A stretch of 64,000 nt of DNA, from contig CP073750.1 in assembly GCA_024398135.1 (NCBI GenBank), forward strand, positions 372,001 to 436,000. The letters run 5' to 3'. Each line of letters begins with the position of its first letter. The first letter of the stretch is position 1. Below are positions 27,284 to 36,854 of the stretch, piece by piece. The notes beneath the pieces are model-generated. The model was not told the DNA's origin and ran no database searches. It was given only the letters and a program-made list of their open reading frames with translations. The stretch is from a bacterium SCSIO 12643 (GTDB taxonomy: Bacteria > Bacteroidota > Bacteroidia > Flavobacteriales_G > Salibacteraceae). Position numbers and translations under genes: made by a program.

Positions 27284-30200
27284 ATGAAATCCCCAGATTT
27301 TTTCCTGAAATTTATTCTCATTTCAGTATTCTTTTTTATTCAACATCTATATGCTCAGGATATGTCTTTGGATTGGGCACATGGATTTGGTGGTACGTCA
27401 TATGATGTTAGTCAAGATATGACCATTGATGATTCAGGTTATGTTTATGTGACCGGATACTTCAATACAAATGTTGATTTTGACCCTGGAGTTAATTCAG
27501 TTTTATATACTGCATATGGCAATGACGATATTTTTATACAAAAACTGGATTCATTCGGAAATTTGGTATGGGCTAAACATATCGGAAATGGTTACAATGA
27601 TAGGGCTAATTCAATTGCTACAGATGATTCAGGTTATGTTTATGTGACCGGATACTTCAACGACACTATTGACTTTGATCCTGGAGTTGGTGTCTATAAT
27701 GTAATTTCTACAGGAGGGCCGGATATGTTTATTCTAAAACTCAATTCATCTGGTGATTTTATTTGGGTAAAAAGTACAGAAGGAGCATATTCCAGCGGTG
27801 AAAATATATGTTTGGATCACACAGGAAACATATATGTATCTGGTGAATTTGGAGGAATAATAGATTTAGACCCTGGATTAGGTGTCTCCAGTTTTACTTC
27901 ATACGGTCAATCAGATGCTTTTATCTTAAAACTGGATACGCTTGGAAATTTTGTTTGGGCCAAACGAAGAGGAAGTATTCATGTGGATAAAGACAATGAT
28001 ATGATATTGGATAGATTCCATAATATTTATCTGACCGGTTATTTTGCAGATACCGTTGATTTTGATCCCGGAGTTGGGGTTACCAACAAAATTTCAAATG
28101 GAGATGCGGATATTGTCATTCAAAAATTAAATTCTTCAGGAGATTTAATTTGGGTAAAGACAATGGGGGGAAGTTATATTGATATGGGAATGAGTATTTC
28201 GTTAGATACAAATGGATATGTTTACTCTGCAGGTCTTTTTTCTAATCTGGTTGATTTTGATCCAAATTCTGGAACACAAATGATCAGTTCCCAGGGGGAA
28301 TACGATGCATTTGTACTCAAGCTTGATACACTTGGTAACTTTATTTGGGTAAAAACCATTGGAGGGGTTTCCAATGATGTAGCAAGATCTATTACTGTAA
28401 AACCTAATGGAGATATTATTTGTTCTGGTGTGTATTCCAGTACATGTGACTTAGACCCAAACTCAGGTGTGATCTCAAGAAGTACATCTGGAATCTATGA
28501 TTTTGATATTTATATTCAAAAGTTAGATGCCAATGGAAACTTAATTTGGGTAAAAACGATGGGAAGTACTTTCAATGATTTACCCAATGCTATTATCTCA
28601 ACAGCAAATAATCAGATTTATACTACAGGTTATTTTTCAGCAAACATGGATTTTGATCCCAATGCAGATACTTTCAGTATTTCCAATCAAGGTAACTCGG
28701 ATTATTTTATTCAAAAATTAAAACCATGCGTTTCTACATCTAGTATTGACCATCAAACTGCTTGTAATAGTTATACCTGGATCAATGGAGTGACCTATAC
28801 CGCAAATAATAATACTGCTACCACTATTCTGGCCAACAACGCAGGATGTGATTCTGTGGTTACTCTAAATCTTACTTTATATCAACCATCATCTGATACT
28901 CAAACAATCACCGCTTGCGGAAATTATACTTGGATTGATGGAAATTCTTATTCTTCAAATAATAATACCGCCACGCATACATTAACAAATAGTCAGGGGT
29001 GTGATTCTGTGATTTATTTAGATTTAACCATTTTAAATAACGCCGCCTCAACAGACATTCAAATGCAGTGTGACTCATTAGTATGGATAGATGGGATCAC
29101 ATATTATACCTCAAATAATACCGCAACTTATACGTTTGCTAATGTAGCTTCCAATGGCTGTGACTCCATTGTAAGTTTGAATCTTACGATATTATCAGAT
29201 TCAACCACCTATACCGTTACCGCATGTGATAGTTTCAATTGGATTGATGGGAATACCTATTACTTGAGCAATAATTCTGCTAGCCACACGCTAACGAACA
29301 GTCATGGTTGCGATTCAACAATTATCCTGGATTTAACATTAAATCATTCAACCAATTCTATGGATTACATCACCGCATGCGACAGTTTTACCTGGTTAGA
29401 TGGAATCACTTATACCTTGAGTAATAATACAGCTGTTCATACAATTACCAATAGTTTGGGATGTGATTCCATTATCACACTTGACCTAACGATCCATAAT
29501 TCGGATCAAACAACTGAAACCATTACATCATGTGATTCATATACCTGGATAGATGGAATTACCTACTACTCCAACAACAATACCGCTACACATACACTTA
29601 CAAATAGTAACGGTTGCGACAGCATCATCACGTTAAATCTTATCATCAATCAATCTGATAGCATTACCGATATAATTTCAGCTTGTGGTAGTTATACATG
29701 GATTAATGGAACAAACTATACGTCAAATAACGTTATAGATTCTATGCTTTTTGTAAACTCTAACGGATGCGACAGTATCGTCTATTTGGATTTAACTATA
29801 AATTATCCTTCTTCTTCAATTGATACTATTGTTGCATGTGATAATTATACATGGATTGATGGAATAACGTACACTTCAAATAATACAACAGCAACCCATA
29901 CTTTAATTAATAGTTTAGGTTGTGATTCCGTAGTGACATTAAATCTAACAATCCATCATTCTAATAATAGTACCGATATCATCACTGCCTGCCAGAACTA
30001 TACGTGGATCAATGGAGTAACTTATACCACTAGTACCAGTAATGTAAAGCATACACTCGCAAACGCTCAAGGTTGCGATAGCATTTTAGTACTAGACTTA
30101 ACCATTATTCCAGTAGATACCTCGGTTATAAGAAATGGATTAACACTTGACGCCCAGGCCACAAACGCTAGTTTCCAATGGGTTAACTGTAATACAAATG

Positions 30201-30583
30201 CATATATCCCCAATCAAACCAATTCCTCATATCAAATAGAAAATAGCGGTCAATATGCCGTAGAAGTCACCCAAAACAATTGTACCGATACTTCTTCCTG
30301 TTTCACATTTATTAATGTTGGTATAGAACAAAATAGGTCAATTGGAGACATATCAGTCTACCCCAATCCAACCAAAGATGCTATTTTCATAAGTATCAAA
30401 GGGAGTTTCAGCACTTCAAAAATTCGATTGTTGGATCAAGTTGGACATCAATTAATGTATAAACAGTCAGATATACGACAATTGAATTATAGCTTAGATT
30501 TAACTCATTTAGCTACCGGAACATACTATATTGAAATTATTATTGATGAATCTATCTACAGATATCCTGTGTTTAAACTTTAA
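27284..30583 (+). CDS. Large secreted protein: SBBP beta-propeller plus nine Cys repeats, T9SS cargo
   Basis: Order: signal peptide (cut near HLYAQ), seven beta-propeller (SBBP) repeats of about 64 residues, each with a G-Y/F-VTGYF-like strand, a DFDPG-type loop and a LxxxGNxxW end; then nine repeats of 51 residues, each with a Cys pair (pattern AC-x2-Y-x-W-x2-G-x-T-Y ... GCDS); a spacer; and a T9SS type A sorting domain from SVYPNPTKDAIF. The DFDPG loops may bind calcium. The array suggests a rod displaying or supporting a propeller head, as in adhesins or matrix proteins. Its stop shares the palindromic TTAA with the stop of the convergent gene. Confidence 0.9.
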   Translation: MKSPDFFLKFILISVFFFIQHLYAQDMSLDWAHGFGGTSYDVSQDMTIDDSGYVYVTGYFNTNVDFDPGVNSVLYTAYGNDDIFIQKLDSFGNLVWAKHIGNGYNDRANSIATDDSGYVYVTGYFNDTIDFDPGVGVYNVISTGGPDMFILKLNSSGDFIWVKSTEGAYSSGENICLDHTGNIYVSGEFGGIIDLDPGLGVSSFTSYGQSDAFILKLDTLGNFVWAKRRGSIHVDKDNDMILDRFHNIYLTGYFADTVDFDPGVGVTNKISNGDADIVIQKLNSSGDLIWVKTMGGSYIDMGMSISLDTNGYVYSAGLFSNLVDFDPNSGTQMISSQGEYDAFVLKLDTLGNFIWVKTIGGVSNDVARSITVKPNGDIICSGVYSSTCDLDPNSGVISRSTSGIYDFDIYIQKLDANGNLIWVKTMGSTFNDLPNAIISTANNQIYTTGYFSANMDFDPNADTFSISNQGNSDYFIQKLKPCVSTSSIDHQTACNSYTWINGVTYTANNNTATTILANNAGCDSVVTLNLTLYQPSSDTQTITACGNYTWIDGNSYSSNNNTATHTLTNSQGCDSVIYLDLTILNNAASTDIQMQCDSLVWIDGITYYTSNNTATYTFANVASNGCDSIVSLNLTILSDSTTYTVTACDSFNWIDGNTYYLSNNSASHTLTNSHGCDSTIILDLTLNHSTNSMDYITACDSFTWLDGITYTLSNNTAVHTITNSLGCDSIITLDLTIHNSDQTTETITSCDSYTWIDGITYYSNNNTATHTLTNSNGCDSIITLNLIINQSDSITDIISACGSYTWINGTNYTSNNVIDSMLFVNSNGCDSIVYLDLTINYPSSSIDTIVACDNYTWIDGITYTSNNTTATHTLINSLGCDSVVTLNLTIHHSNNSTDIITACQNYTWINGVTYTTSTSNVKHTLANAQGCDSILVLDLTIIPVDTSVIRNGLTLDAQATNASFQWVNCNTNAYIPNQTNSSYQIENSGQYAVEVTQNNCTDTSSCFTFINVGIEQNRSIGDISVYPNPTKDAIFISIKGSFSTSKIRLLDQVGHQLMYKQSDIRQLNYSLDLTHLATGTYYIEIIIDESIYRYPVFKL
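27374..28735 (+). repeat. Seven SBBP repeats in the coding sequence
   Basis: Seven diverged units of about 64 codons each. Conserved marks are W(A/V)K at the unit boundary, D(F/L)DP in the loop and QKL/LKLD-x-x-GN/D near the end. DNA identity is modest, so this is an old array, not recent duplication. Confidence 0.8.
28760..30118 (+). repeat. Nine tandem 153-bp units encoding a Cys-paired domain
   Basis: Unit starts (codon before the first Cys) at 28760, 28913, 29066, 29222, 29375, 29528, 29681, 29834 and 29987: spacing is 153 bp seven times and 156 bp once, after an extra codon in unit 3. Each unit keeps W-x-D/N-G near its start and GCDS in its second half. Confidence 0.92.
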
Positions 30584-31086
30584 TTAGATTCTTTCCTCAC
30601 CGCATAAATCAGTTCATCTAAAAAGACTCCATTCTTAAAAAACGTTTTTTCCAATCTGGCTTCCAGAGTGAAGCCTGCTTTTTCTAAAACACGTTGTGAT
30701 GCTAAATTCGGACCATATGGTCTTGCATATATTCTGGTAATATCAAATGTTTCAAATGCATACGAAACAATCTGCTGGATGGCTTTGGTAATGATTCCAT
30801 TTCCCCAATAAGGTTCAGCCAACCAATACCCTAATTCCATATTTTTAGCATATACATCATTATGATCATGAACTCCTATTCCACCTACTGCATTACCATC
30901 GACATCGATTGTAAAAATTTGTGTCGGCTGATAACTCATCGCCATTTGAATAAATGCTTTGGCATTTTCCAATGTATATGGGTGCGGAAATTTATTTGTA
31001 AGGTTATTTGCGATCTTTTTATTGTTTGCAAAATGTGCCAGGTTTTCAGCATCTGACTCTTGCCAGGCTCTAAGTTGAAAGTCCAT
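30580..31086 (-). CDS. GNAT N-acetyltransferase, RimJ/RimL type
   Basis: 168-residue acetyl-CoA-dependent acetyltransferase. MELGYWLAEPYWGNGIITKA matches the acetyl-CoA motif of this subgroup (Q/R-x-x-G-x-G/A variant), and NLASQRVLEKAGFTLEARLE is the family's C-terminal motif. Known members acetylate ribosomal protein N-termini, antibiotics or small metabolites; the substrate here is unknown. Stands alone; its stop codon shares bases with that of the convergent repeat protein. Confidence 0.9.
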   Translation of the reverse strand: MDFQLRAWQESDAENLAHFANNKKIANNLTNKFPHPYTLENAKAFIQMAMSYQPTQIFTIDVDGNAVGGIGVHDHNDVYAKNMELGYWLAEPYWGNGIITKAIQQIVSYAFETFDITRIYARPYGPNLASQRVLEKAGFTLEARLEKTFFKNGVFLDELIYAVRKESN

Positions 31087-31178
31087 CTGTAATTGTATTA
31101 AGAACCCAAATTTATATCAAATTGAAAATCTAAATATCAGTCTATAAAATACACAAGACAAAAACACGTCTTACACCT

Positions 31179-31207
31179 TTGTATAACCCCAATCTATTAT
31201 ACTTTTG
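31179..31207 (+). promoter_or_regulatory. Aminotransferase promoter
   Basis: TTG 31179-31181, 18-base spacer, TACTTTTG 31200-31207; the ATG at 31228 follows 20 bases later. Confidence 0.72.
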
Positions 31208-31227
31208 AAACGATCTATATTTAGAAT

Positions 31228-32424
31228 ATGAGTAAACATATATCGAACCGCATTCTGAACCTTAGCGAATCTCAAACACTTGCTATGGCAGCAAAAGGGA
31301 GAGAACTTCGTGCTCAAGGAATTGATATCATCAGCTTAAGTTTAGGTGAACCTGATTTTGATACACCGGACTTTATCAAAGAAGCTGCATATGACGCTAT
31401 TCGCAATAACTATACGCATTATCCTCCGGTTACCGGATATTTGGAAGTTAGGGAAGCGATTGCACGTAAATTCAAAAGAGATAACAATCTGGATTATGGT
31501 CCCGAAAATATTATCATTTCCACCGGAGCAAAACAATCATTAATGAATGTTGTTTTGAGTCTGGTAAATCCAGGAGAAGAAATTCTACTTCCAGCGCCAT
31601 ATTGGGTAAGTTATCACGCAATGGCGGAAGTTGCAGAGGCAAAACCGATAATCATTCCAACGACTATTGAGAGCAACTTTAAAATTACTCCTGAACAACT
31701 TAAAGCGCATCTATCAGAAAATACACGTTTAATGATCTTCAGTTCCCCTTGCAACCCAAGTGGAAGCGTGTATACCAAAGAAGAATTAGAAGCCTTGGCG
31801 GATGTTGCAGCGGAAAAAGAAGACTTTTATATCATTTCTGACGAAATATATGAACACATCAATTTCTCGGGAAAACACGCCAGTATTGGAACGATTGAAA
31901 AAATTAAAGATCGTGTAATTACCGTAAATGGTGTAGCCAAAGGCTTTGCCATGACAGGTTGGAGATTAGGCTATATCGGAGCTCCGGAATGGATTGTAAA
32001 AGCAGCAGCTAAAATCCAGGGACAATTTACATCTGGTGCAAATACCATTGCGCAAATGGCAGCCAAAGCAGCTGTTGAAGCTGATCCGGAAGTCACTAAA
32101 GAAATGCAAGCTACATTCTTGAAAAGACGTGGAATTATCATTGATGCCTTAAGCCAAATTGAAGGAATTCAATTAAATGTTCCTCAAGGGGCGTTTTACA
32201 TCTTCCCTAATATCAGCAGTTTCTTTGGGAAGAAATATAAAGATTATCATATTCAGAATGCATCGGATTTATCCATGTATATTTTGGATGAAGCACGTGT
32301 GGCTACCGTAACAGGAGATGCTTTTGGAAATCCGGAATGTATCCGGTTGAGTTATGCCACTAGTGATGAGATCATCATTGAAGCTGCAAAAAGAATAAAA
32401 ACTGCATTAGATAAATTACAATAA
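31228..32424 (+). CDS. Class I/II aminotransferase, probable aspartate aminotransferase
   Basis: Fold-type I PLP enzyme of 398 residues. SLSLGEPDFDTPDF near the N-terminus, substrate/PLP segments FSSPCNPSG and DEIYEHI, and PLP lysine K238 in NGVAKGFAMTGWRLGY. Sequence type is the bacterial 1-beta subgroup of aspartate aminotransferases (also acts on prephenate in some species). Transfers amino groups between aspartate and 2-oxoglutarate in the cytoplasm. The next gene starts on the base after its stop (TAAGTG), so the two are co-translated. Confidence 0.9.
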   Translation: MSKHISNRILNLSESQTLAMAAKGRELRAQGIDIISLSLGEPDFDTPDFIKEAAYDAIRNNYTHYPPVTGYLEVREAIARKFKRDNNLDYGPENIIISTGAKQSLMNVVLSLVNPGEEILLPAPYWVSYHAMAEVAEAKPIIIPTTIESNFKITPEQLKAHLSENTRLMIFSSPCNPSGSVYTKEELEALADVAAEKEDFYIISDEIYEHINFSGKHASIGTIEKIKDRVITVNGVAKGFAMTGWRLGYIGAPEWIVKAAAKIQGQFTSGANTIAQMAAKAAVEADPEVTKEMQATFLKRRGIIIDALSQIEGIQLNVPQGAFYIFPNISSFFGKKYKDYHIQNASDLSMYILDEARVATVTGDAFGNPECIRLSYATSDEIIIEAAKRIKTALDKLQ

Positions 32425-33417
32425 GTGAATCCGCATTTAGTAAACAGAGTTTTTGATATATTTCCTAATCTTAACGCACTGGTTATCGGTGACGTAATGA
32501 TCGACTCCTATTTGTTTGGGTCCGTTGATCGAATTTCGCCTGAAGCTCCAGTTCCGGTGGTTTCAGTAAATCAAAAGGAAAATCGATTGGGCGGAGCGGC
32601 CAATGTTGCATTAAACATCAAAGCACTAGGAGCACATCCCATTCTTTGTTGTGTAGTAGGCGATGATCAAAATGCCAATCACTTTTTTGATCTGATGAAC
32701 CAAAATGAATTAGATACCATTGGAGTTCTAAAAGATGATTTCAGACCAACTACCGTAAAAACTCGGGTGATTAGTCAGCATCAGCAAATGCTTCGCATTG
32801 ACGAGGAAGATTCAACCAACTTAAATAGAAGTGTTACTGAACAAATGACCACTAAGATTCTAAAAATCATGGACGAATCTAAAATTGATGTGGTCATTTT
32901 TGAAGATTACGATAAAGGTCTCATCACACCCGAATTAATTCAGGCGGTTGTGGCTAAAGCAAATGAAATGAATATTCCAACCACTGTTGACCCTAAAAAA
33001 AGGAACTTCAATGCCTATGAGAATGTGACTTTATTTAAGCCCAACTTAAAAGAGCTCAGAGAAGGTTTAAATATTTATGTTGAGCCGGTTAATCTAATCA
33101 ATTTGAAAACCGGGGTGAATACGCTCAAAGAGATTTTAAATTGCGAAAATGCTTTGGTTACCCTCTCTGAATTAGGAATGTTTATTAGTGATGGTGAACA
33201 TGGTGAAATTATTCCTGCACACGTCAGAAATATTGCAGATGTTTCAGGAGCCGGTGATACAGTGATATCAGTAGCTTCGCTGAGTTTAGCTGCAGGTATG
33301 GATGCGGTATTCTCTACAAAATTGGCAAATCTGGCAGGAGGCCTGGTGTGCGAAAAAGTAGGGGTAGTTCCAATTGATGGAGAACATTTAAAGAACGAAG
33401 CTTTAAGACTTTCGTAA
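32425..33417 (+). CDS. PfkB-family kinase, HldE N-domain-like (heptose-7-phosphate kinase)
   Basis: 330-residue ribokinase-fold kinase. DVMIDSYLFGSVDRISPEAPVPV and the RLGGAANVALN segment are characteristic of the kinase half of HldE/RfaE; the anion hole and catalytic base are in SGAGDTV (D278). The nucleotidyltransferase half of HldE is absent, so it corresponds to HldA-like single-domain kinases. It would phosphorylate a sedoheptulose-derived sugar for LPS core synthesis; a GmhB-like phosphatase is at 10551. Start is GTG 32425, next to the upstream stop. Confidence 0.88.
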   Translation: MNPHLVNRVFDIFPNLNALVIGDVMIDSYLFGSVDRISPEAPVPVVSVNQKENRLGGAANVALNIKALGAHPILCCVVGDDQNANHFFDLMNQNELDTIGVLKDDFRPTTVKTRVISQHQQMLRIDEEDSTNLNRSVTEQMTTKILKIMDESKIDVVIFEDYDKGLITPELIQAVVAKANEMNIPTTVDPKKRNFNAYENVTLFKPNLKELREGLNIYVEPVNLINLKTGVNTLKEILNCENALVTLSELGMFISDGEHGEIIPAHVRNIADVSGAGDTVISVASLSLAAGMDAVFSTKLANLAGGLVCEKVGVVPIDGEHLKNEALRLS

Positions 33418-33424
33418 AACAAAA

Positions 33425-33481
33425 AGGGTATAAATAGAAAAAGTTCCACCTCCCGGTGAAACTAGTTCTTTTCTTTACCCT
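33425..33481. other. Structured intergenic element after the kinase gene
   Basis: AGGGTA (33425-33430) pairs with TACCCT (33476-33481), continued by A-rich against T-rich flanks; inside, CACC and GGTG form a second helix. A second hairpin follows at 33515. No T run directly follows the first. Confidence 0.5.
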
Positions 33482-33514
33482 GCTACGAGATTCTTAAATA
33501 TTTTGTAAAATCAG

Positions 33515-33549
33515 GCGGGTTGGAAAAAAGGGGTATTTTCCCAACCCGC
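33515..33549. terminator. Probable bidirectional terminator
   Basis: GCGGGTTGG (33515-33523) and CCAACCCGC (33541-33549) are perfect 9-base arms; an A/T stretch extends the stem after one bulged base. Lies between convergent gene ends at 33417 and 33568. Confidence 0.7.
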
Positions 33550-33567
33550 ATTACTATCAATCCTGAC

Positions 33568-34047
33568 TTATTGACTTAATTTATTGGTGTTGATTAATTG
33601 ATTACCGCGATATACGTTTACTGTATACTCTCCTTTAGGCATTGCTTCCAGATTATACATCTCGCTAGAATCTTTTGAAGAATATACCTGGTTTCCTTTT
33701 GCATCAACAACGATTACAGTAATTACATCTTGAGATACCGGCATATTAGACATTGTTGTGGTATTGATGACCTGATCACCTTTCTTTACACGAACAGTGT
33801 ATTCTCCATATGGTAATTCTTCCAAATTATAGTCTAATGTTGGATCCGTTGAAGTCACTACATCTGTAAATTTTACATCACCGTTTACATCTACAACCTC
33901 TACATTCATTGTAGCAAGCGGTGCTGCTTTTTCTCCTTTCTTGCCATCAAAATCTGATTCTGAAGCCCAGGACTGTACTCCTAATAAAAGCATTACCATT
34001 GTAAGGCCTGTAAGTACGAATTTGAATTTTAGTTTACTTGTTTTCAT
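33568..34047 (-). CDS. Small secreted protein with two tandem beta-sandwich repeats
   Basis: 159 residues from ATG 34047 (signal peptide: VLTGLTMVMLLLGVQSWAS). The mature part is two homologous units of about 55 residues: VVDVNGDVKF ... YNLEELPYGEYTVRVKKGDQVINT and VVDAKGNQVY ... YNLEAMPKGEYTVNVYRGNQLINT. The fold is probably the same as the T9SS sorting domain or a DUF3244-like Ig domain, although it has no YPNP start and stands alone. No enzyme motif. A -7 box TACGTTTG is at 34095-34102 (minus strand), leaving a leader of about 45 bases. Function unknown. Confidence 0.8.
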   Translation of the reverse strand: MKTSKLKFKFVLTGLTMVMLLLGVQSWASESDFDGKKGEKAAPLATMNVEVVDVNGDVKFTDVVTSTDPTLDYNLEELPYGEYTVRVKKGDQVINTTTMSNMPVSQDVITVIVVDAKGNQVYSSKDSSEMYNLEAMPKGEYTVNVYRGNQLINTNKLSQ

Positions 34048-34273
34048 CTTGTATTTATTAATAATTTTAAATGGTTTAGTTTGATTTGTTGAAACAAACG
34101 TACCACGTAAATACAAGGCCTGAAATAACTTTATATACGAGCTACCTTATGAATAATTTGAATTACAATATGGGGTATGTGAAATGCAATAGTGCAATTT
34201 GAAATGCATCAAAATTTTAGATGATATGCATTTTTAAATCCTTTTTTAATACCGAAAAAAGCGTCTAACTGCA

Positions 34274-36742
34274 CTAATACGGATCAACATCAATAAAAAC
34301 CTGTACAGATCCAAACTCTTTGTTTTGTCTGAAATCTAAAATCTTGGATTGCAAAATAGATTTGGCTTTCTTAATCGAAGCTTCTTGTTCAATCTTAATA
34401 TAAAGGTGATTGATGTATTTATTTCTAATTCGAGGAATTCCCGGAAATTCCGGTCCCAGAATCCGCGAACCAAATGTTTGATTCAGAATCTCACCCAATA
34501 TCGTAGCAGCATCTACCAACTTATCTCTGTTAGCGTGCTTCATCACCAATTTCAATAATTTAAAATACGGTGGATACATATACTCTTTTCGCAGATTTAA
34601 CTCTCTTGTATACATCCCTTCATAGTTATTCTGTACGACCTGTTGTATAATGGGATGTTTTGGTTGGAAAGTTTGAATAATCACCAACCCTTGTTTGGAA
34701 CTCCTTCCTGCACGACCTGCAACCTGAGACATCAACTGATAACTTCTTTCATGCGCACGAAAATCCTGGAAGTTTAACGATTGATCCGCATTTAACACCC
34801 CTACCAAACTCACATTTTCAAAATCCAGACCTTTAGTCACCATTTGGGTTCCTACCAGAATATCAATATTATGATCTTCAAATTCAGAAATAATTCTCTG
34901 ATACGCATTTTTCGAACGTGTGGTTTCCAAATCCATACGTCCTACTCTGGCATCCGGAAACATCAACGAAATATCCTCCTCAATTTTTTCCGTACCAAAC
35001 CCACTTAACTCTACCTCATGCGAACCACAGGCTTCACACTTTTTGACGACATGACTTTCGAAACCACAGTAGTGACATTTTAATCGATGCAAATATTTAT
35101 GATAGGTTAAACCAACATCGCAACGATTACAATACGGAGTCCATCCACAAGATTTACATATGATATAAGGTGAAAATCCACGCCTGTTTTGAAACAAAAT
35201 CACCTGCTCCTTTTTCTCCAGGGCTTGTTGAATACTTTCCATCAACTGCATGGAAAAATGCCCTTGCATCTGCTTCTTTTTATGCGCATATGCCAAATCA
35301 GCGATTTCGATTCTTGGCATCTTCACTCCCCCATGTCTTTTCGATAAAGTCACCAAACCATACTTTCCTGTCTCTGCATTATGCATAGTTTCAACAGCAG
35401 GAGTAGCAGAACCCATCAATACTTTTGCACCAAACATATGCGCCAGTACTACTGCTGAATCACGCGCATGATATCTTGGAGCAGGTTCATATTGTTTGAA
35501 ACTTGAATCATGCTCTTCATCGATTATGATTAATCCGAGATTGTCAAATGGTAAAAATATAGACGAACGTGCTCCTAATACAATATCGTAACAGTCAGAG
35601 CTTAATTGTTTATTCCATATCTCTACGCGCTCACTTTGATTAAATCGAGAGTGGTATACACCAACCTTATCTCCAAAATATTTTCGTAATCGATTAATTA
35701 TTTGGGTAGTCAGTGCAATTTCGGGTAACAGATAAAGCACCTTTTGCTTCTTTGCCAAAACCGATTCTATGAGCTTCACATATACCTCTGTTTTTCCCGA
35801 GGAAGTCACCCCATGCAATAAAACCGTGTCCTTACTTTCAAACTGAGCTTTTATGGAATGCAGCGCTTTTTCCTGATCAGGATTTAACGTCACCTGATGA
35901 GATTCCGATTTGGAATACTGACCTAATCTCCCAACAATGACCTCATCCACAGTAAATATCCCTTTTTCAACCAAGGACTTAAGTTGTGCCGAAGATGCCT
36001 GACTCGATTCTAAGAGTACTTTTTGCTTTACAGCTGATTCTTTCTCACTAAACATTTGACTCAACTCGATATATTTCATCAAAATCGCCAGTTGCTTCGG
36101 TGCTTTACCCAGTTTATCAAACAAAGCGCGCAGCACTTCCTCTTCCTGATATTCGGAATTCAGCTTTACATATTTATCCTTTTTGGGTTTAAATTTAGAC
36201 TTGATTTCCTCCAACACCACAATGACATTTTGCTCCAACATGGTCTTAATCACCGGATAAATCGTTTTACGATCTAATATTTTTGAGATTTCGTCCAGAG
36301 ACAAAACCTGATTGATTTCCAATGCTTCGTAAATTAAGTATGCATCATCACTTAATGTTGAAGTATTAATTTGAGAATCTGATTGCAATAAAACCTGAGT
36401 CTCACTGCTTAACTTGAGTCCACTTGGCAAAGCAGCACTCATCACATCTCCTGGGTGACATAAATAATAGGATCGAATCCAGTCCCAAAACTTTAGTTGA
36501 GTTTCTCTCACCACTGGTTTCTCATCCAAAACCATGTGAATATCCTTTGCCACATACTTTTGGGGAGCATCATGATGAATTTGATACACAATTGCACTAT
36601 ACAATTTAGATTTACCAAATTGCACAATTACACGATGACCTAACCCCACCTGATCCACCCATTCTTCTGGCAACCGATAGGTATACATATTCGGAATACC
36701 TAATGGCAGGATCACATCTATATATGTTTCTTGAAACAGCAA
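34274..36742 (-). CDS. priA: Primosomal protein N' (replication restart helicase)
   Basis: 822-residue superfamily 2 helicase that reloads the replisome at stalled forks. Walker A is GVTSSGKTEVY, the Walker B is IIDEEHDSSFKQYE, and eight zinc cysteines come as CKSC, CNRC, CHYC and CEAC. Later motifs ILVGTQMVTKGLDFENV and AGRAGR are intact. The N-terminal 3'-binding domain begins YIDVILPLGIPNMYTYRLP. Full length for the family. Upstream 112 bases to the GyrI-like gene show no clear promoter. Confidence 0.96.
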   Translation of the reverse strand: MLFQETYIDVILPLGIPNMYTYRLPEEWVDQVGLGHRVIVQFGKSKLYSAIVYQIHHDAPQKYVAKDIHMVLDEKPVVRETQLKFWDWIRSYYLCHPGDVMSAALPSGLKLSSETQVLLQSDSQINTSTLSDDAYLIYEALEINQVLSLDEISKILDRKTIYPVIKTMLEQNVIVVLEEIKSKFKPKKDKYVKLNSEYQEEEVLRALFDKLGKAPKQLAILMKYIELSQMFSEKESAVKQKVLLESSQASSAQLKSLVEKGIFTVDEVIVGRLGQYSKSESHQVTLNPDQEKALHSIKAQFESKDTVLLHGVTSSGKTEVYVKLIESVLAKKQKVLYLLPEIALTTQIINRLRKYFGDKVGVYHSRFNQSERVEIWNKQLSSDCYDIVLGARSSIFLPFDNLGLIIIDEEHDSSFKQYEPAPRYHARDSAVVLAHMFGAKVLMGSATPAVETMHNAETGKYGLVTLSKRHGGVKMPRIEIADLAYAHKKKQMQGHFSMQLMESIQQALEKKEQVILFQNRRGFSPYIICKSCGWTPYCNRCDVGLTYHKYLHRLKCHYCGFESHVVKKCEACGSHEVELSGFGTEKIEEDISLMFPDARVGRMDLETTRSKNAYQRIISEFEDHNIDILVGTQMVTKGLDFENVSLVGVLNADQSLNFQDFRAHERSYQLMSQVAGRAGRSSKQGLVIIQTFQPKHPIIQQVVQNNYEGMYTRELNLRKEYMYPPYFKLLKLVMKHANRDKLVDAATILGEILNQTFGSRILGPEFPGIPRIRNKYINHLYIKIEQEASIKKAKSILQSKILDFRQNKEFGSVQVFIDVDPY

Positions 36743-36854
36743 ATCTTGTCTTGTCTGACAAAGATGATGGCTTCAAAGGATTTCTTCACTATTCGTTTAA
36801 GGATTTTTTTGAACCAAATTCCACCCTATTGATTTGATGTAGGATAAACTCCTA

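Noticed and set aside
28760-30118. Regular 153-bp repeats, as in a repeat array or CRISPR
   Set aside because: Units are coding, contiguous and far too long for CRISPR; no spacers.
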